In this document: positions 54,844 through 62,960 of the stretch, piece by piece
Numbering within the stretch: position 1 is the stretch's first letter
How the letters are laid out: every line of letters starts with the position of its first letter
Origin: UBA4742 sp963785815
Lineage (GTDB): Bacteria > Actinomycetota > Acidimicrobiia > Acidimicrobiales > Acidimicrobilacustridaceae
Length of the DNA: 64,000 bases
Reading direction: 5' to 3'
Assembly (NCBI GenBank): GCA_963785815.1
Contig: CAWAWN010000003.1
Coordinates: forward strand, 1,302,001-1,366,000
Position numbers and translations under genes: made by a program
Notes under the pieces: model-generated
The model's database searches: none
The model's input: only the letters and a program-made list of their open reading frames with translations
Told to the model about the DNA's origin: nothing

Positions 54844-55560
54844 GCCCGTGGCCACGCCCAGGAGGTGGCCGATCAGGGCCACGACCGTCATGGCCACCGC
54901 CCCCAGGCCCAGCATGCGCAGCGTCGGGCGGCCGAACGGGGCGCCGCCGGCCGCCGCCCCGGCGGCCCCCACCGCGGCCAGGCCCACCAGGGATGCCGCG
55001 GCGGTGGCCAGGACCCGGGTGGCCGGGGTGGAGGTGCCGATCATCACCAGCAGCACGGCGGCCAGGGGGAGCAGGCCACCGATGGTGAAGGCCAGCGCCG
55101 AGGCCCAGGCGGCCTGGATCGGTCGAGCCAGCGTGTCCTCGGTGAGGCCCAGCTCCTCGGCCATGTGCACGGCCAGCACGTCGCCGCGGGACAGCTCGAC
55201 CGCCACCTCGTGGGCCAGGTCGTGCGACAGCCCCTTGTCGATGTAGATGCGGGTCAGCTCCCGCAGCTCGCGCTCGGGCGTCTCGGTCAGCTCCCGCCGC
55301 TCCTTGGCGATGTCGGCCTGCTCGGCGTCGCGCTGCGAGCTGACCGAGGTGTACTCGCCGATGGCCATCGAGCAGGCGCCGGCCACCACCGCGGCGACGC
55401 CGGCCAGCACCACCGCGTGGCGTGACGCGTCGGAGGCGGCCACGGCGATGATCAGGCAGGCGGTGGACACGATGCCGTCGTTGGCCCCCAGGACCGAGGC
55501 TCGCAACCAGCCCGAGCGGTTGGAGACGTGGCGCTCGGCGTGCAGCGAAGGCGGGGCCAT
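54841..55560 (-). CDS. VIT1/CCC1 family iron/manganese transporter
   Basis: A 239-residue membrane protein of the VIT family, which moves Fe(II) or Mn(II). It opens HAERHVSNRSGWLRASVLGANDGIVSTACLI, where the first helix carries the family GANDGIVS signature. Helix 2 with GACSMAIGEYTSVSSQRDAE and a cytosolic helical segment rich in Glu (KERRELTETPERELREL) follow, then three C-terminal helices. ATG 55560 was chosen to match the family start; the frame extends upstream. The stop coincides with the end of the 98-bp repeat array. Confidence 0.87.
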   Translation of the reverse strand: MAPPSLHAERHVSNRSGWLRASVLGANDGIVSTACLIIAVAASDASRHAVVLAGVAAVVAGACSMAIGEYTSVSSQRDAEQADIAKERRELTETPERELRELTRIYIDKGLSHDLAHEVAVELSRGDVLAVHMAEELGLTEDTLARPIQAAWASALAFTIGGLLPLAAVLLVMIGTSTPATRVLATAAASLVGLAAVGAAGAAAGGAPFGRPTLRMLGLGAVAMTVVALIGHLLGVATG

Positions 55561-55706
55561 CAACTCATCAAACCCCCTCGGGCCGGCCCTGACAACAGAG
55601 GCCACCAACACGTCGACCGTTCGGGAGACCTGACGCGGGACCCGCGGGACGCCTGGCGCGGGGCGCCGGTTCGCCGGTTCGCCGGCCCTCCGGGGCGGCC
55701 TCGCGG

Positions 55707-55712
55707 TAGGAT
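55707..55712 (+). promoter_or_regulatory. -10 element TAGGAT for the LppX-like lipoprotein gene
   Basis: TAGGAT predicts a ~67-nt leader with AGGGAGCG before ATG 55785. The rest of the 224-bp divergent gap (55561-55784) shows short GCCGG-type repeats and no gene. Confidence 0.4.
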
Positions 55713-55784
55713 GCGCGGCTGCCTGAACGACCGGGTGGCCCCCGACTGCTCCGACGGCGGGGCGGGGCCGTCAGGGAGCGAGCG

Positions 55785-56693
55785 ATGAGGGCGACATCGA
55801 CCAAGGGGTGGATCCGGGCTCGGCGTGGGGCGGCGGTCGTGGCCGGACTCGTGCTGGTGGGCGCCGCGGTCGGCTGCGCCCCCGACAACCCAGACCAGAC
55901 CGGTGCCACCGGCACCTCCGCCTCGGCCAAGCCGGCGACCGTCGCCCTGCTCACCGCGGCGGCCACCTCCACGGGCGACCAGCACACGGCTCGACTCACC
56001 CTGGATGAATCGATGTCGGCGTCGCTGCTGCCCGCGCCCATCACCGTGAAGGGCGCGGGTGCCGTCGACCTGGACCTCAAGTCGGCGCAGCTCGATGTGG
56101 ATCTGTCCGGCCCCAGCTCGGATGGCGGGTCCGGTTCCACCGGCGGAGATCTGCACGAGATCGTGGTGGGAGGCAAGCTCTACCTGTCCGGGTCGTCGGT
56201 GTCCTCGCTCATCCCGGCCGGCAAGACGTGGGTCGAGGTCGACGCGCCCTCCCAGCTGTCGGGCTCGGCCGCCAACTCGTTCGCTTCGGCGCCCCAGGCC
56301 TCCAGCCTGCTGGCCATGCTGCAGGGGATCAGCGGCGGGGTGAGCACGGTCGGCACCGAGGCGATCGGTGGCGTCCCGACCACGCACTACCGGGCCGATC
56401 TCGATCTGGCCAAGGTCGCGGCCAAGGCGCCCGGGGGAGTGCCGGCCGACGTGAAGCCACTGGTGGGTGAGCTGGGGGAAGCGGCCATCCCAGTGGACGT
56501 GTGGGTGGGCGCCGACGGCCTCGTCCACCAGATGGTCATGAAGCTGACCCTGGGTTCGCTGATGGGCAAGGCGCTCGGGCTGGACATGACCCTGCGCATG
56601 ACGCTCGACCACTTCGGCGATCCGGTGGTCATCACGGCGCCGCCGCTGGCCGAGGTGGCTCCCGTGCCCGGTCCGTCCGCCACGTCGCACTGA
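55785..56693 (+). CDS. LppX/LprAFG-like lipoprotein
   Basis: A 302-residue exported lipoprotein: basic N-terminus, hydrophobic segment AAVVAGLVLVGAAVGC with the lipobox Cys near residue 31, and a ~25-residue Ser/Thr/Pro linker. A beta-rich domain follows (AGAVDLDLKSAQLDVDLSG, EIVVGGKLYLSG, KTWVEVDAPS, VPTTHYRADLDLAKV, PVDVWVGADGLVHQM). This matches the LolA-like LppX_LprAFG fold that shuttles glycolipids in mycobacteria. Ligand here unknown. Confidence 0.8.
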   Translation: MRATSTKGWIRARRGAAVVAGLVLVGAAVGCAPDNPDQTGATGTSASAKPATVALLTAAATSTGDQHTARLTLDESMSASLLPAPITVKGAGAVDLDLKSAQLDVDLSGPSSDGGSGSTGGDLHEIVVGGKLYLSGSSVSSLIPAGKTWVEVDAPSQLSGSAANSFASAPQASSLLAMLQGISGGVSTVGTEAIGGVPTTHYRADLDLAKVAAKAPGGVPADVKPLVGELGEAAIPVDVWVGADGLVHQMVMKLTLGSLMGKALGLDMTLRMTLDHFGDPVVITAPPLAEVAPVPGPSATSH

Positions 56694-56734
56694 CGGGCAT
56701 CACAACGGGTTCGTGACCCGTCGGGGCGCTTGAG

Positions 56735-56740
56735 TACCGT
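56735..56740 (+). promoter_or_regulatory. -10 element TACCGT for hisG
   Basis: TACCGT ends 8 nt before ATG 56749. CGTGAC 17 nt upstream of it could serve as a weak -35. Confidence 0.55.
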
Positions 56741-56748
56741 GTCACGCC

Positions 56749-57624
56749 ATGCTCAAGCTGGTGCTGCCCAAGGGGTCGCTGGAGAAGGCCACCGTCGACC
56801 TGTTCGAGGCCGCCGACCTCCGGGTGCACCGCAGCTCGGACGTGAACTACCAGGCCTCGATCAACGACCCGCGGGTCGACGACGTGCGCATCCTGCGACC
56901 CCAGGAGATCCCCACCTACCTGGCCGACGGGCTGTTCGACCTGGGCATCGCCGGACGCGACTGGATCGAGGAGACCTCGGCCGAGGTGGTCACCATCGGA
57001 CGTCTCGAGTACTCCAAGGCCACGGCCAACCCGGTTCGGATCGTGGTGGCCGTGGGGGCGGACTCGCCGTGGCGTGACGCCCATGACCTGCCCCAGGGCG
57101 TGCGGGTGTCGACCGAGTACCCGCGCCTCACCCGGCGCTACTTCGAGGGCCTGGGCATCGAAGCCGACGTGCGCCTCTCCTACGGGGCCACCGAGGCCAA
57201 GGTGCCCGACATCGTGGACTGCATCGTCGAGCTGACCGAGACCGGCCGGGCTCTGCGGGCCGCCGGCCTGCAGATCATCGACACGGTGATGACCTCCTAC
57301 ACCGAGCTCATCGCCAACCCGGCGGCGGCCGCCGACCCGGCCAAGTCCCACGCCATGGGTCAGCTGCACACCCTCCTCGAAGGGGTCCTCGAGGCCCGCG
57401 GCAAGGTGCTGGTCAAGCTGAACGTGCAGTCGGGCCAGCTCGACGCGGTGATCGCCCTGCTCCCGGCCATGAAGACGCCGACGGTCAACGAGCTGTACGC
57501 CGGCCAGGGCTACGCGGTCGAGACGGTCGTGCCCAAGTCCGACATCAACACCTTGATCCCTGCGCTGCGCGACCAGGGAGCGACCGACATCATCGAGCTC
57601 CCCATCGCCAAGATCGTCCATTGA
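56749..57624 (+). CDS. hisG: ATP phosphoribosyltransferase, long form
   Basis: HisG catalyses the first step of histidine synthesis. The 291-residue length includes the C-terminal ACT-like regulatory domain (VKLNVQSGQLDAVIALLPAM to the end), so it is the HisZ-independent, histidine-inhibited form. Catalytic features include LVLPKGSLEKATVDLF, LGIAGRDWIEE and VSTEYPRLTRRYFE. No other his genes lie nearby apart from the unrelated hisS. The cold-shock-like gene follows after 13 nt. Confidence 0.95.
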   Translation: MLKLVLPKGSLEKATVDLFEAADLRVHRSSDVNYQASINDPRVDDVRILRPQEIPTYLADGLFDLGIAGRDWIEETSAEVVTIGRLEYSKATANPVRIVVAVGADSPWRDAHDLPQGVRVSTEYPRLTRRYFEGLGIEADVRLSYGATEAKVPDIVDCIVELTETGRALRAAGLQIIDTVMTSYTELIANPAAAADPAKSHAMGQLHTLLEGVLEARGKVLVKLNVQSGQLDAVIALLPAMKTPTVNELYAGQGYAVETVVPKSDINTLIPALRDQGATDIIELPIAKIVH

Positions 57625-57637
57625 AGGCGGACTGCTG

Positions 57638-57880
57638 ATGGGCGCGGCGCACCCGGTCGGGGAGCTGGCCGACGGTGTGGTGCACGGCCGGGTGGCCAGC
57701 TTCGACGACCCCGGCGGCTACGGCACCGTGGTGGCCGACGACGGCCGGGGACCCTGGTTCTTCCACTGCACGGCCATCGCCGACGGGACCCGCACCATCG
57801 AGGACGGCGCGGCCGTCACCTTCGAGGTGGTGGCCGGCCACCAGGGCCGCTACGAGGCCCGGGACATCCGCCCAGCCTGA
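57638..57880 (+). CDS. Small cold-shock-domain-like protein
   Basis: An 80-residue protein with an OB-fold resembling CspA: GRVASFDDPGGYGTVVADDG corresponds to the first strands and RNP1, and WFFHCTAIADG to RNP2, followed by VTFEVVAGHQGRYEARDI. The aromatic RNA-binding positions are partly kept (Tyr, Phe-Phe-His). It differs from ordinary cold-shock proteins in its non-KGFGFI core. AAGGCGG precedes ATG 57638. It is probably co-transcribed with hisG. Confidence 0.78.
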   Translation: MGAAHPVGELADGVVHGRVASFDDPGGYGTVVADDGRGPWFFHCTAIADGTRTIEDGAAVTFEVVAGHQGRYEARDIRPA

Positions 57881-57932
57881 GCCGCACCTCGTCGGAGGCG
57901 CAGCTCTGGCCCGGGATCGCCGGGCCGGGCGC

Positions 57933-58460
57933 TCAGCTCGGGTCCGCGTCGGCCGACTCGTAGCGCTGGCGGAGCTGGACGAAGGCCATCTGGAGCTGGG
58001 TCTGCGCCTCGCGCAGGGCCACGCCGTCGGGGCCCAGGCGGTCTTCCACCGCATCGAGCACGGCGGCCAGGGCGTCGATGGCCAGGGCGGCCTCGTCGAA
58101 GTGGGGCGGATCCTGGCTGAGGTGGATGCGGGCCAGCTCGTAGAAGCCCCCCAGGTGGTTCATCAGCACCTCGGCGGCGGGGGCGGCGGCCAGGCGGGCC
58201 TGGGCCTCGGCCATCTCCAGGAGCATGGCCTCGAGCTGCACACGCTCCTCGGCCGAGAGCGTCTCCAGGTCGATGCCGGCCGCGGCCGCCGCCTCGGCCA
58301 GGACCTCGTCGGACAGGGCGGCCCGATCGATCGGCGCCCCGGAGGCGCCCGGGCCCGGCCGGCCCGCCCCACCTCGGGGTGGGCCGCTGGCCGCGGGTTG
58401 CCCGGAGCCGCCCCGATCACGGTTGACGGGGACTTCGCCGCCGGGGGTCCACAGGCTCAT
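57933..58460 (-). CDS. DUF1844 family protein
   Basis: A 175-residue soluble protein. The N-terminal ~45 residues are Gly/Pro/Arg-rich, and the remainder is helical with EVLMNHLGGFYELARIHLSQ and IDALAAVLDAVEDRLGPDG, typical of DUF1844. This family is commonly encoded beside infC in actinobacteria and in this arrangement is divergent from it. Function unknown. Confidence 0.8.
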   Translation of the reverse strand: MSLWTPGGEVPVNRDRGGSGQPAASGPPRGGAGRPGPGASGAPIDRAALSDEVLAEAAAAAGIDLETLSAEERVQLEAMLLEMAEAQARLAAAPAAEVLMNHLGGFYELARIHLSQDPPHFDEAALAIDALAAVLDAVEDRLGPDGVALREAQTQLQMAFVQLRQRYESADADPS

Positions 58461-58560
58461 GGGTGGGTGCTCGACTTTCTGAGGTGGTCCGCGTCGCGGG
58501 CGTGACGCGGGGTTCGGCTGCCCGATGGGGCTCGGTGTCGTGTTCGACGGACCGCCCTGG

Positions 58561-58785
58561 TACTCTATGCGGGCTACAACTCAGGAAAGCGGGGTTCGCC
58601 CCCACCCGTCCACCGAACGCCTTCGTGGCACCGAGTGCGCCGGGTCGACTCGTCAGCCGACTGCGCAGGCCGTCGGCTCATGGCGGATGTCGGCGTTCCG
58701 ACATCCGCCATCGTCGTTCCTGGTGGCGGGTGTGCCCAACCCACGCGACAGAGAGGACCTGCGCATTGATGAGGAGTGACCGGCA
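58561..58785 (+). promoter_or_regulatory. infC promoter and structured leader
   Basis: -10 TACTCT (58561-58566) predicts a ~215-nt leader. It contains GGGG-TTCG-CCCC (58591-58602), a 7-bp stem AGCCGAC/GTCGGCT (58655-58661 / 58672-58678), and a perfect 13-bp stem with a 4-nt CGTT loop (58681-58710). A short ORF, ATG 58769 to TAG 58789 (MRSDRQ), overlaps the infC start. The stems may mediate autoregulation by IF3 or L20, or act as an attenuator. No recognised riboswitch class was identified. Confidence 0.6.
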
Positions 58786-59529
58786 ATAGCTGCCGCCCCG
58801 AACGACGAGCCCCGGATCAACGATCGGATCCGAGCCCGCGAGGTGCGCCTGGTGGCGCCCGACGGGGAGCAGATCGGCATCAGACCGTTGCCCGAGGCGT
58901 TGGCCATGGCCCGTGAGCTCGAGCTGGATCTGGTCGAGGTGGCCGACAAGGCCAACCCGCCGGTCTGTCGGATCATGGACTACGGGAAGTACAAGTACGA
59001 GGCCGCCCAACGAGCCAAGGAATCCCGGCGCAAGAGCACGAACGTGGTGGTCAAGGAGATGAAGTACCGGCCCAAGATCGGGCACGGCGACTTCGACACC
59101 AAGACCAAGAAGGTCGAGAAGTTCCTGGGTGAGGGGCACAAGGTCAAGGTGACCATCATGTTCCGAGGCCGGGAGATGCAGCACCCGGAGCTGGGCAAGC
59201 GCATCCTCGACGAGGTGGCCACCGACGTGGCCCACATGGGCCGGGTCGAGGTCTACCCCAAGCTCGACGGGCGCAACATGACCATGGTCCTCGCCCCCGA
59301 CAAGCGGGCGCAGGCGGCCCGAGCGGCCGAGCGCAAGCGGGAGACCGAAGGCCAGTCCACCAACGGCACCGAACCGGCCACCACCCCTGCCGCCGAGGCC
59401 GGGGGCACCACCGAACCAACCGCAGCCGGCCCCGACTCGCTCGCCGAGCCCGAGGCCACCCTCGACCCGGCCACGGTCGAGGTCACCACCGAGGCCGGTG
59501 CCGCCGAGGCGCCGAGCTCCGGCGACTGA
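58786..59529 (+). CDS. infC: Translation initiation factor IF-3, AUA start
   Basis: IF3 controls subunit joining and start-codon fidelity. The IF3 N-terminus (NDEPRINDRIRAREVRLVAPDGEQIG) is encoded upstream of the first GTG (58843). The only plausible start is AUA 58786, with GAGGAG (58771-58776) 9 nt before it. Non-AUG starts such as AUU are the known basis of infC autoregulation. From AUA the protein is 247 residues. The core MKYRPKIGHGDFDTKTKKVE and the C-domain are intact, followed by a ~65-residue Thr/Glu/Ala-rich tail seen in some actinobacteria. Confidence 0.92.
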   Translation: MAAAPNDEPRINDRIRAREVRLVAPDGEQIGIRPLPEALAMARELELDLVEVADKANPPVCRIMDYGKYKYEAAQRAKESRRKSTNVVVKEMKYRPKIGHGDFDTKTKKVEKFLGEGHKVKVTIMFRGREMQHPELGKRILDEVATDVAHMGRVEVYPKLDGRNMTMVLAPDKRAQAARAAERKRETEGQSTNGTEPATTPAAEAGGTTEPTAAGPDSLAEPEATLDPATVEVTTEAGAAEAPSSGD

Positions 59530-59568
59530 TCCAGGCCCCGCCTGGGTCCCGACGAAGGACTCCACGAC

Positions 59569-59763
59569 ATGCCGAAGATGAAGACCCACCGGGGCGCGGC
59601 CAAGCGCTTCAAGCAGACCGGGTCAGGCAAGATCATGCGCCGCAAGGCCAACCTGAACCACATCCTCGAGAAGAAGAGCCCGGAGCGCAAGCGCCGGCTC
59701 GGCAAGTCCACCGAGGTCACCGGGGGCGACCTCGCCCACGTCAAGCGCCAGCTCGGCATCTGA
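59569..59763 (+). CDS. rpmI: 50S ribosomal protein L35
   Basis: The 64-residue basic protein begins MPKMKTHRGAAKRFKQTGSG and continues HILEKKSPERKRRL, matching L35 throughout. It is 39 nt after infC in the conserved infC-rpmI-rplT operon. Confidence 0.98.
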   Translation: MPKMKTHRGAAKRFKQTGSGKIMRRKANLNHILEKKSPERKRRLGKSTEVTGGDLAHVKRQLGI

Positions 59764-59845
59764 GCCGTCGCCTGCGCACCGGTCGGCCCGCCCAGTCGGG
59801 GCGCGGCCGCCGTCCTTCTCGAACCCACTCTGAAAGGAGCCCCCG

Positions 59846-60229
59846 ATGGCCAGAGTCAAGCGAGCTGTCGCCAGCAAGAAGCACCGTCGCACGACGCTCG
59901 AGCGCGCCAAGGGCTACTACGGCAACAAGAGCCGCTCGTACCGGGCGGCCAACGAGCAGGTCATGCACTCGGGGCAGTACGCCTTCCGCGACCGCCGGGC
60001 CCGCAAGGGCGAGTTCCGCAAGCTGTGGATCCAGCGCATCAACGCCGCCTGCCGCCTCAACGGCATCAGCTACAGCCGGTTCATCAACGGGCTGAACCTG
60101 GCCGGCGTCGAGGTCGATCGCAAGGTCCTGGCCGATCTGGCCGTGGCGGAACCCGAGGCGTTCGCGGCGCTGGTCGAGGTGGCGAGCGCCGCCAACGAGG
60201 CCAACACCAGCGAGGCCAAGGCCTCCTGA
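59846..60229 (+). CDS. rplT: 50S ribosomal protein L20
   Basis: L20 is an early 23S rRNA-binding assembly protein that in some bacteria represses this operon. The 127-residue product shows KRAVASKKHRRTTLERAKGY, RDRRARKGEFRKLWIQRINA and SRFINGLNLAGVEVDRKVLA. AAAGGAG precedes the ATG. A short Ala/Glu tail ends the protein. Confidence 0.98.
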   Translation: MARVKRAVASKKHRRTTLERAKGYYGNKSRSYRAANEQVMHSGQYAFRDRRARKGEFRKLWIQRINAACRLNGISYSRFINGLNLAGVEVDRKVLADLAVAEPEAFAALVEVASAANEANTSEAKAS

Positions 60230-60241
60230 TCCATCCCGGCC

Positions 60242-61084
60242 GTGTCGAGCGATCCCGATCCGTGGTCGTCGTTCGACAGCGTCGGGGCCAAGCACCCGCT
60301 GGTCGGCCAGCTCCGCCGGCTGTCGCGCCGCCGGCGTGAACGCCTCGACCAGGGCCAGTACCTGGTCGAGGGACCCACGCTGCTCGGGGTCGCGCTCGAT
60401 GCCGGCGCTCCCGTCGAGCTGGTGGTGCTCGACGGCGGCGCCGGCGACGACCCGACCGCCGCGGCGCTGGCCACCCGGGCGGCGGCTGCCGGTGCCCGGG
60501 TGGTCGTCCTGGCGCCCGGCGCCATGGCCCGCATCACCGACGCCGTGACCCCCCAGCCGCTCGCCGCGGTGGTGCAGCGGCCGACGGCGTCGCTCGACTC
60601 GCTGCTGGACGGGGCCGCCGACCTCGACCGCCCGTTGGTGGTGCTGGCCGAGGTGTCCGATCCGGGCAACGCCGGCACGCTGCTGCGCTCGGCCGAGGCG
60701 TCGGGCTGCGCCGGGGTCATCTCCTGCGGCGGCGTGGACCCCTACGGTCCCAAGACGGTGCGCGCCTCCGCTGGTGCCGTCTTCCTGGTGCCCATCGTGG
60801 AGCAGCCCAGCCTGCGCTGGACGCTGGCCGCCCTGGGCGACGCGGGGGTGCGGCGGATCGGCCTGGTGGCCCACGGCGGCCAACCCCTGGGCGAGGCCGA
60901 CGTCACCGGACCTGTCGCCTTCGTGCTCGGCAGCGAGTCCCACGGGCTTCCCGACGGGCTGGACCGGGCGCTCGATCAGGTGGTCACCATCGCCACCGAG
61001 GGCCGGGGGGAGAGCCTCAACGTTGCCATGGCCGGCACCCTGGCCGTGTTCGAGGCGGCGCGTCAGCGTCGCGCCACCCGGTGA
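60242..61084 (+). CDS. TrmH/SpoU family RNA methyltransferase
   Basis: A 280-residue 2'-O-ribose methylase with an L30e-like N-terminal domain (RRLSRRRRERLDQGQYLVEGP) and the SPOUT domain: EVSDPGNAGTLLRSAEASG, FVLGSESHGLP and SLNVAMAGTLAVFEAAR. It resembles RlmB/TsnR-type rRNA methylases; the target is not determined. GTG 60242 is 12 nt after rplT, a conserved position for this gene between rplT and pheS. Confidence 0.9.
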   Translation: MSSDPDPWSSFDSVGAKHPLVGQLRRLSRRRRERLDQGQYLVEGPTLLGVALDAGAPVELVVLDGGAGDDPTAAALATRAAAAGARVVVLAPGAMARITDAVTPQPLAAVVQRPTASLDSLLDGAADLDRPLVVLAEVSDPGNAGTLLRSAEASGCAGVISCGGVDPYGPKTVRASAGAVFLVPIVEQPSLRWTLAALGDAGVRRIGLVAHGGQPLGEADVTGPVAFVLGSESHGLPDGLDRALDQVVTIATEGRGESLNVAMAGTLAVFEAARQRRATR

Positions 61085-61127
61085 GCGGCCCGCGTCGGCG
61101 CCCCTCGCTGCGCCTGCCCGGCGGTGC

Positions 61128-61610
61128 TCAGCGTCGCTCGATGCGCCGCACGCCCTGGCCCGGTCGCCACCACTCGATCACCAGGTGGTCCCCGCCCGGC
61201 ATCAGCATGGACACCCGCTCGGGCTCGACCCGGAACAGGTCGAAGGGCACCGGGACCTGCTGGCCGGTGGCCTGCTCGAAGGCCGCCGCGTACCGACGCC
61301 GGGTGTCGTCGTCGGTCACCTCCACCGCCCGCCCGCTGATGGTGGCATCGCCCTGGCTGGCGTCCTTGTCGACGGTGGCGTTGTGCAGCGTCAGCCGTGG
61401 GTCCCGGCGCACGTCGACGCCCTTGCGCGAGCCCGGCATGGTGCCCAACCACAGCTGGCCGTCGGCGAACAACGGCTCCCAGCCGCTGACGCGGGGCGAC
61501 CCATCGGCCTGGAGGGTGGCCACCAGGGCCAGGCCGGTGTCGTCGAAGCGGCGCTGCACCCGCTCGGCCAGCGCCGGCGCCTCGCGGGCGAAGCCCTCCC
61601 AGGCGGTCAT
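61128..61610 (-). CDS. PPOX-class (pyridoxamine 5'-phosphate oxidase-like) FMN protein
   Basis: A 160-residue split-barrel flavoprotein: ALVATLQADGSPRVSGWEP, LWLGTMPGSRKGVDVRRDP, RLTLHNATVD and DATISGRAVEVTDDDTRRRY are standard for the F420/FMN-binding PPOX family common in actinobacteria. The reaction is unknown. It is convergent with the TrmH-family gene; its start faces a 30-bp repeat array. AACACT 7 nt before ATG 61610 is a possible -10. Confidence 0.85.
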   Translation of the reverse strand: MTAWEGFAREAPALAERVQRRFDDTGLALVATLQADGSPRVSGWEPLFADGQLWLGTMPGSRKGVDVRRDPRLTLHNATVDKDASQGDATISGRAVEVTDDDTRRRYAAAFEQATGQQVPVPFDLFRVEPERVSMLMPGGDHLVIEWWRPGQGVRRIERR

Positions 61611-61650
61611 GGCCCCCAGTGTTGCCCATCCCCGCCGTCGTCCAACCGGC

Positions 61651-61890
61651 GGCCGGCTGGTTCCGGTCGGCCCAACTGGCAGTCGGCCGGTTCCGGTCGG
61701 CCCAACTGGCAGTCGGCCGGTTCCGGTCGGCCCAACTGGCAGTCGGCTGGTTCGGGTCGGCCCAACTGGCAGTCGGCTGGTTCGGGTCGGCCCAACTGGC
61801 AGTCGGCTGGTTCGGGTCGGCCCAACTGGCAGTCGGCCGGTTCCGGTCGGCCCAACTGGCAGTCGGCCGGTTCCGGTCGGCCCAACTGAT
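61651..61890. repeat. Eight 30-bp tandem repeats upstream of pheS
   Basis: Units start every 30 bp from 61651 to 61861; the first and last are partly diverged at their outer ends. The common core is GTCGGCCCAACTGGCAGTCG. Two correlated variants exist: CCGG with TTCC (units 2, 3, 7, 8) and CTGG with TTCG (units 4, 5, 6); unit 1 is mixed. The period is a multiple of three, so several frames stay open on both strands, but no real coding is apparent. It fills the divergent gap where the pheS promoter should be. Confidence 0.95.
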
Positions 61891-61928
61891 TGGACGTCGA
61901 CGAGGACCGGCGGCAAGGCTCCCGGTCG

Positions 61929-62960
61929 ATGATCGACGAGATCCATCGCATCGCATCCGAGGCCGTCGGCCGGGCAGGTGCGGCCGCGACCCTCGACGAC
62001 CTGCACGCGGTCGAGCTCGAGGTGCTCGGCAAGGCCGGCCCCCTGGCGGAGTTCAAGAAGCAGGTGGGCGGCCTCGAACCGGACGAGCGGCGCACGGTGG
62101 GCCAGGCCCTCAACCAGTCCCGCCACGACATCGAGTCGGCCGTGGCTCAGCGCCGCGGCGCCCTCGAGGCCGACGTCCGCCGCCGCACCCTGGCCGCCGA
62201 GCACCTCGACCTGACCGAGATCGAGGTCCAGCGCCGCCGGGGCCACCTCCACCTGGTCACCCAGACCCGCGATGCCCTCGAGGACATCTTCGTGGGCATG
62301 GGGTTCTCGGTGGCCGAGGGCCCCGAGGCCGAGAGCGACTGGTACAACTTCGAGGCGCTCAACCTGCCGGCCGCCCACCCGGCGCGCAGCATGTACGACA
62401 CGCTCTACCTCGACTTGAACGAGCCCGAGACCACCCTGTTGCGCACCCACACGTCGCCGGTGCAGATCCGGGTCATGGAGTCGCAGTCGCCCCCCATCTA
62501 CTCGGTCATGCCCGGGCGGACCTATCGGCGCGACACCGCCGATGCCAGCCACATGCCGGTGTTCCACCAGATCGAGGGCCTGGTGGTCGACCGGGACATC
62601 ACCCTGGGCGACCTGGCCGGCACCCTCGAGGCCTTCACGTCGGCCTACTTCGGCGGCTCGATCCGCTCGCGCCTGCGGCCCTCCTACTTCCCCTTCACCG
62701 AGCCCTCGGCCGAGTACGACATCAACTGCCTGGTGTGCGAGGGCGCCGGCTGTCGCACCTGCGGCCAGACCGGGTGGCTCGAGCTGGGCGGCTGCGGGAT
62801 GGTGCACCCCAACGTGTTCGCGGCCGTGGGCTACGACCCCGAGCAGTGGTCCGGCTTCGCCTTCGGCTTCGGCATCGAGCGCCTGGCCCTCATGCGCTAC
62901 GGCATCGACGACATCCGCGACCTCTTCACCAACGACGTGCGCTTCCTGGGTCAGTTCTGA
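61929..62960 (+). CDS. pheS: Phenylalanyl-tRNA synthetase alpha subunit
   Basis: PheS is the catalytic chain of the (alpha-beta)2 PheRS. ATG 61929 gives 343 residues beginning IDEIHRIASEAVGRAG, the usual coiled-coil start. TTG 61890, just after the repeat array, would add 13 residues. Class II motifs: GMGFSVAEGPEAESDWYNFE, VFHQIEGLVVDRDITLGDL, YFPFTEPSAEYDINC and FGFGIERLALMRYGIDDIR. A Cys cluster (CLVCEGAGCRTCG) is typical of this region. It is coupled to pheT by TGATG. Confidence 0.96.
   Translation: MIDEIHRIASEAVGRAGAAATLDDLHAVELEVLGKAGPLAEFKKQVGGLEPDERRTVGQALNQSRHDIESAVAQRRGALEADVRRRTLAAEHLDLTEIEVQRRRGHLHLVTQTRDALEDIFVGMGFSVAEGPEAESDWYNFEALNLPAAHPARSMYDTLYLDLNEPETTLLRTHTSPVQIRVMESQSPPIYSVMPGRTYRRDTADASHMPVFHQIEGLVVDRDITLGDLAGTLEAFTSAYFGGSIRSRLRPSYFPFTEPSAEYDINCLVCEGAGCRTCGQTGWLELGGCGMVHPNVFAAVGYDPEQWSGFAFGFGIERLALMRYGIDDIRDLFTNDVRFLGQF

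Noticed and set aside
61651..61890. CRISPR array or a repeat protein (frame encoding WQSAGSGRPN units)
   Set aside because: No unique spacers. The open frames exist on both strands only because 30 is a multiple of three; no start, RBS or family supports a protein.
61611..61928. T-box leader before pheS
   Set aside because: No T-box sequence or specifier loop is visible; the space is filled by simple tandem repeats.
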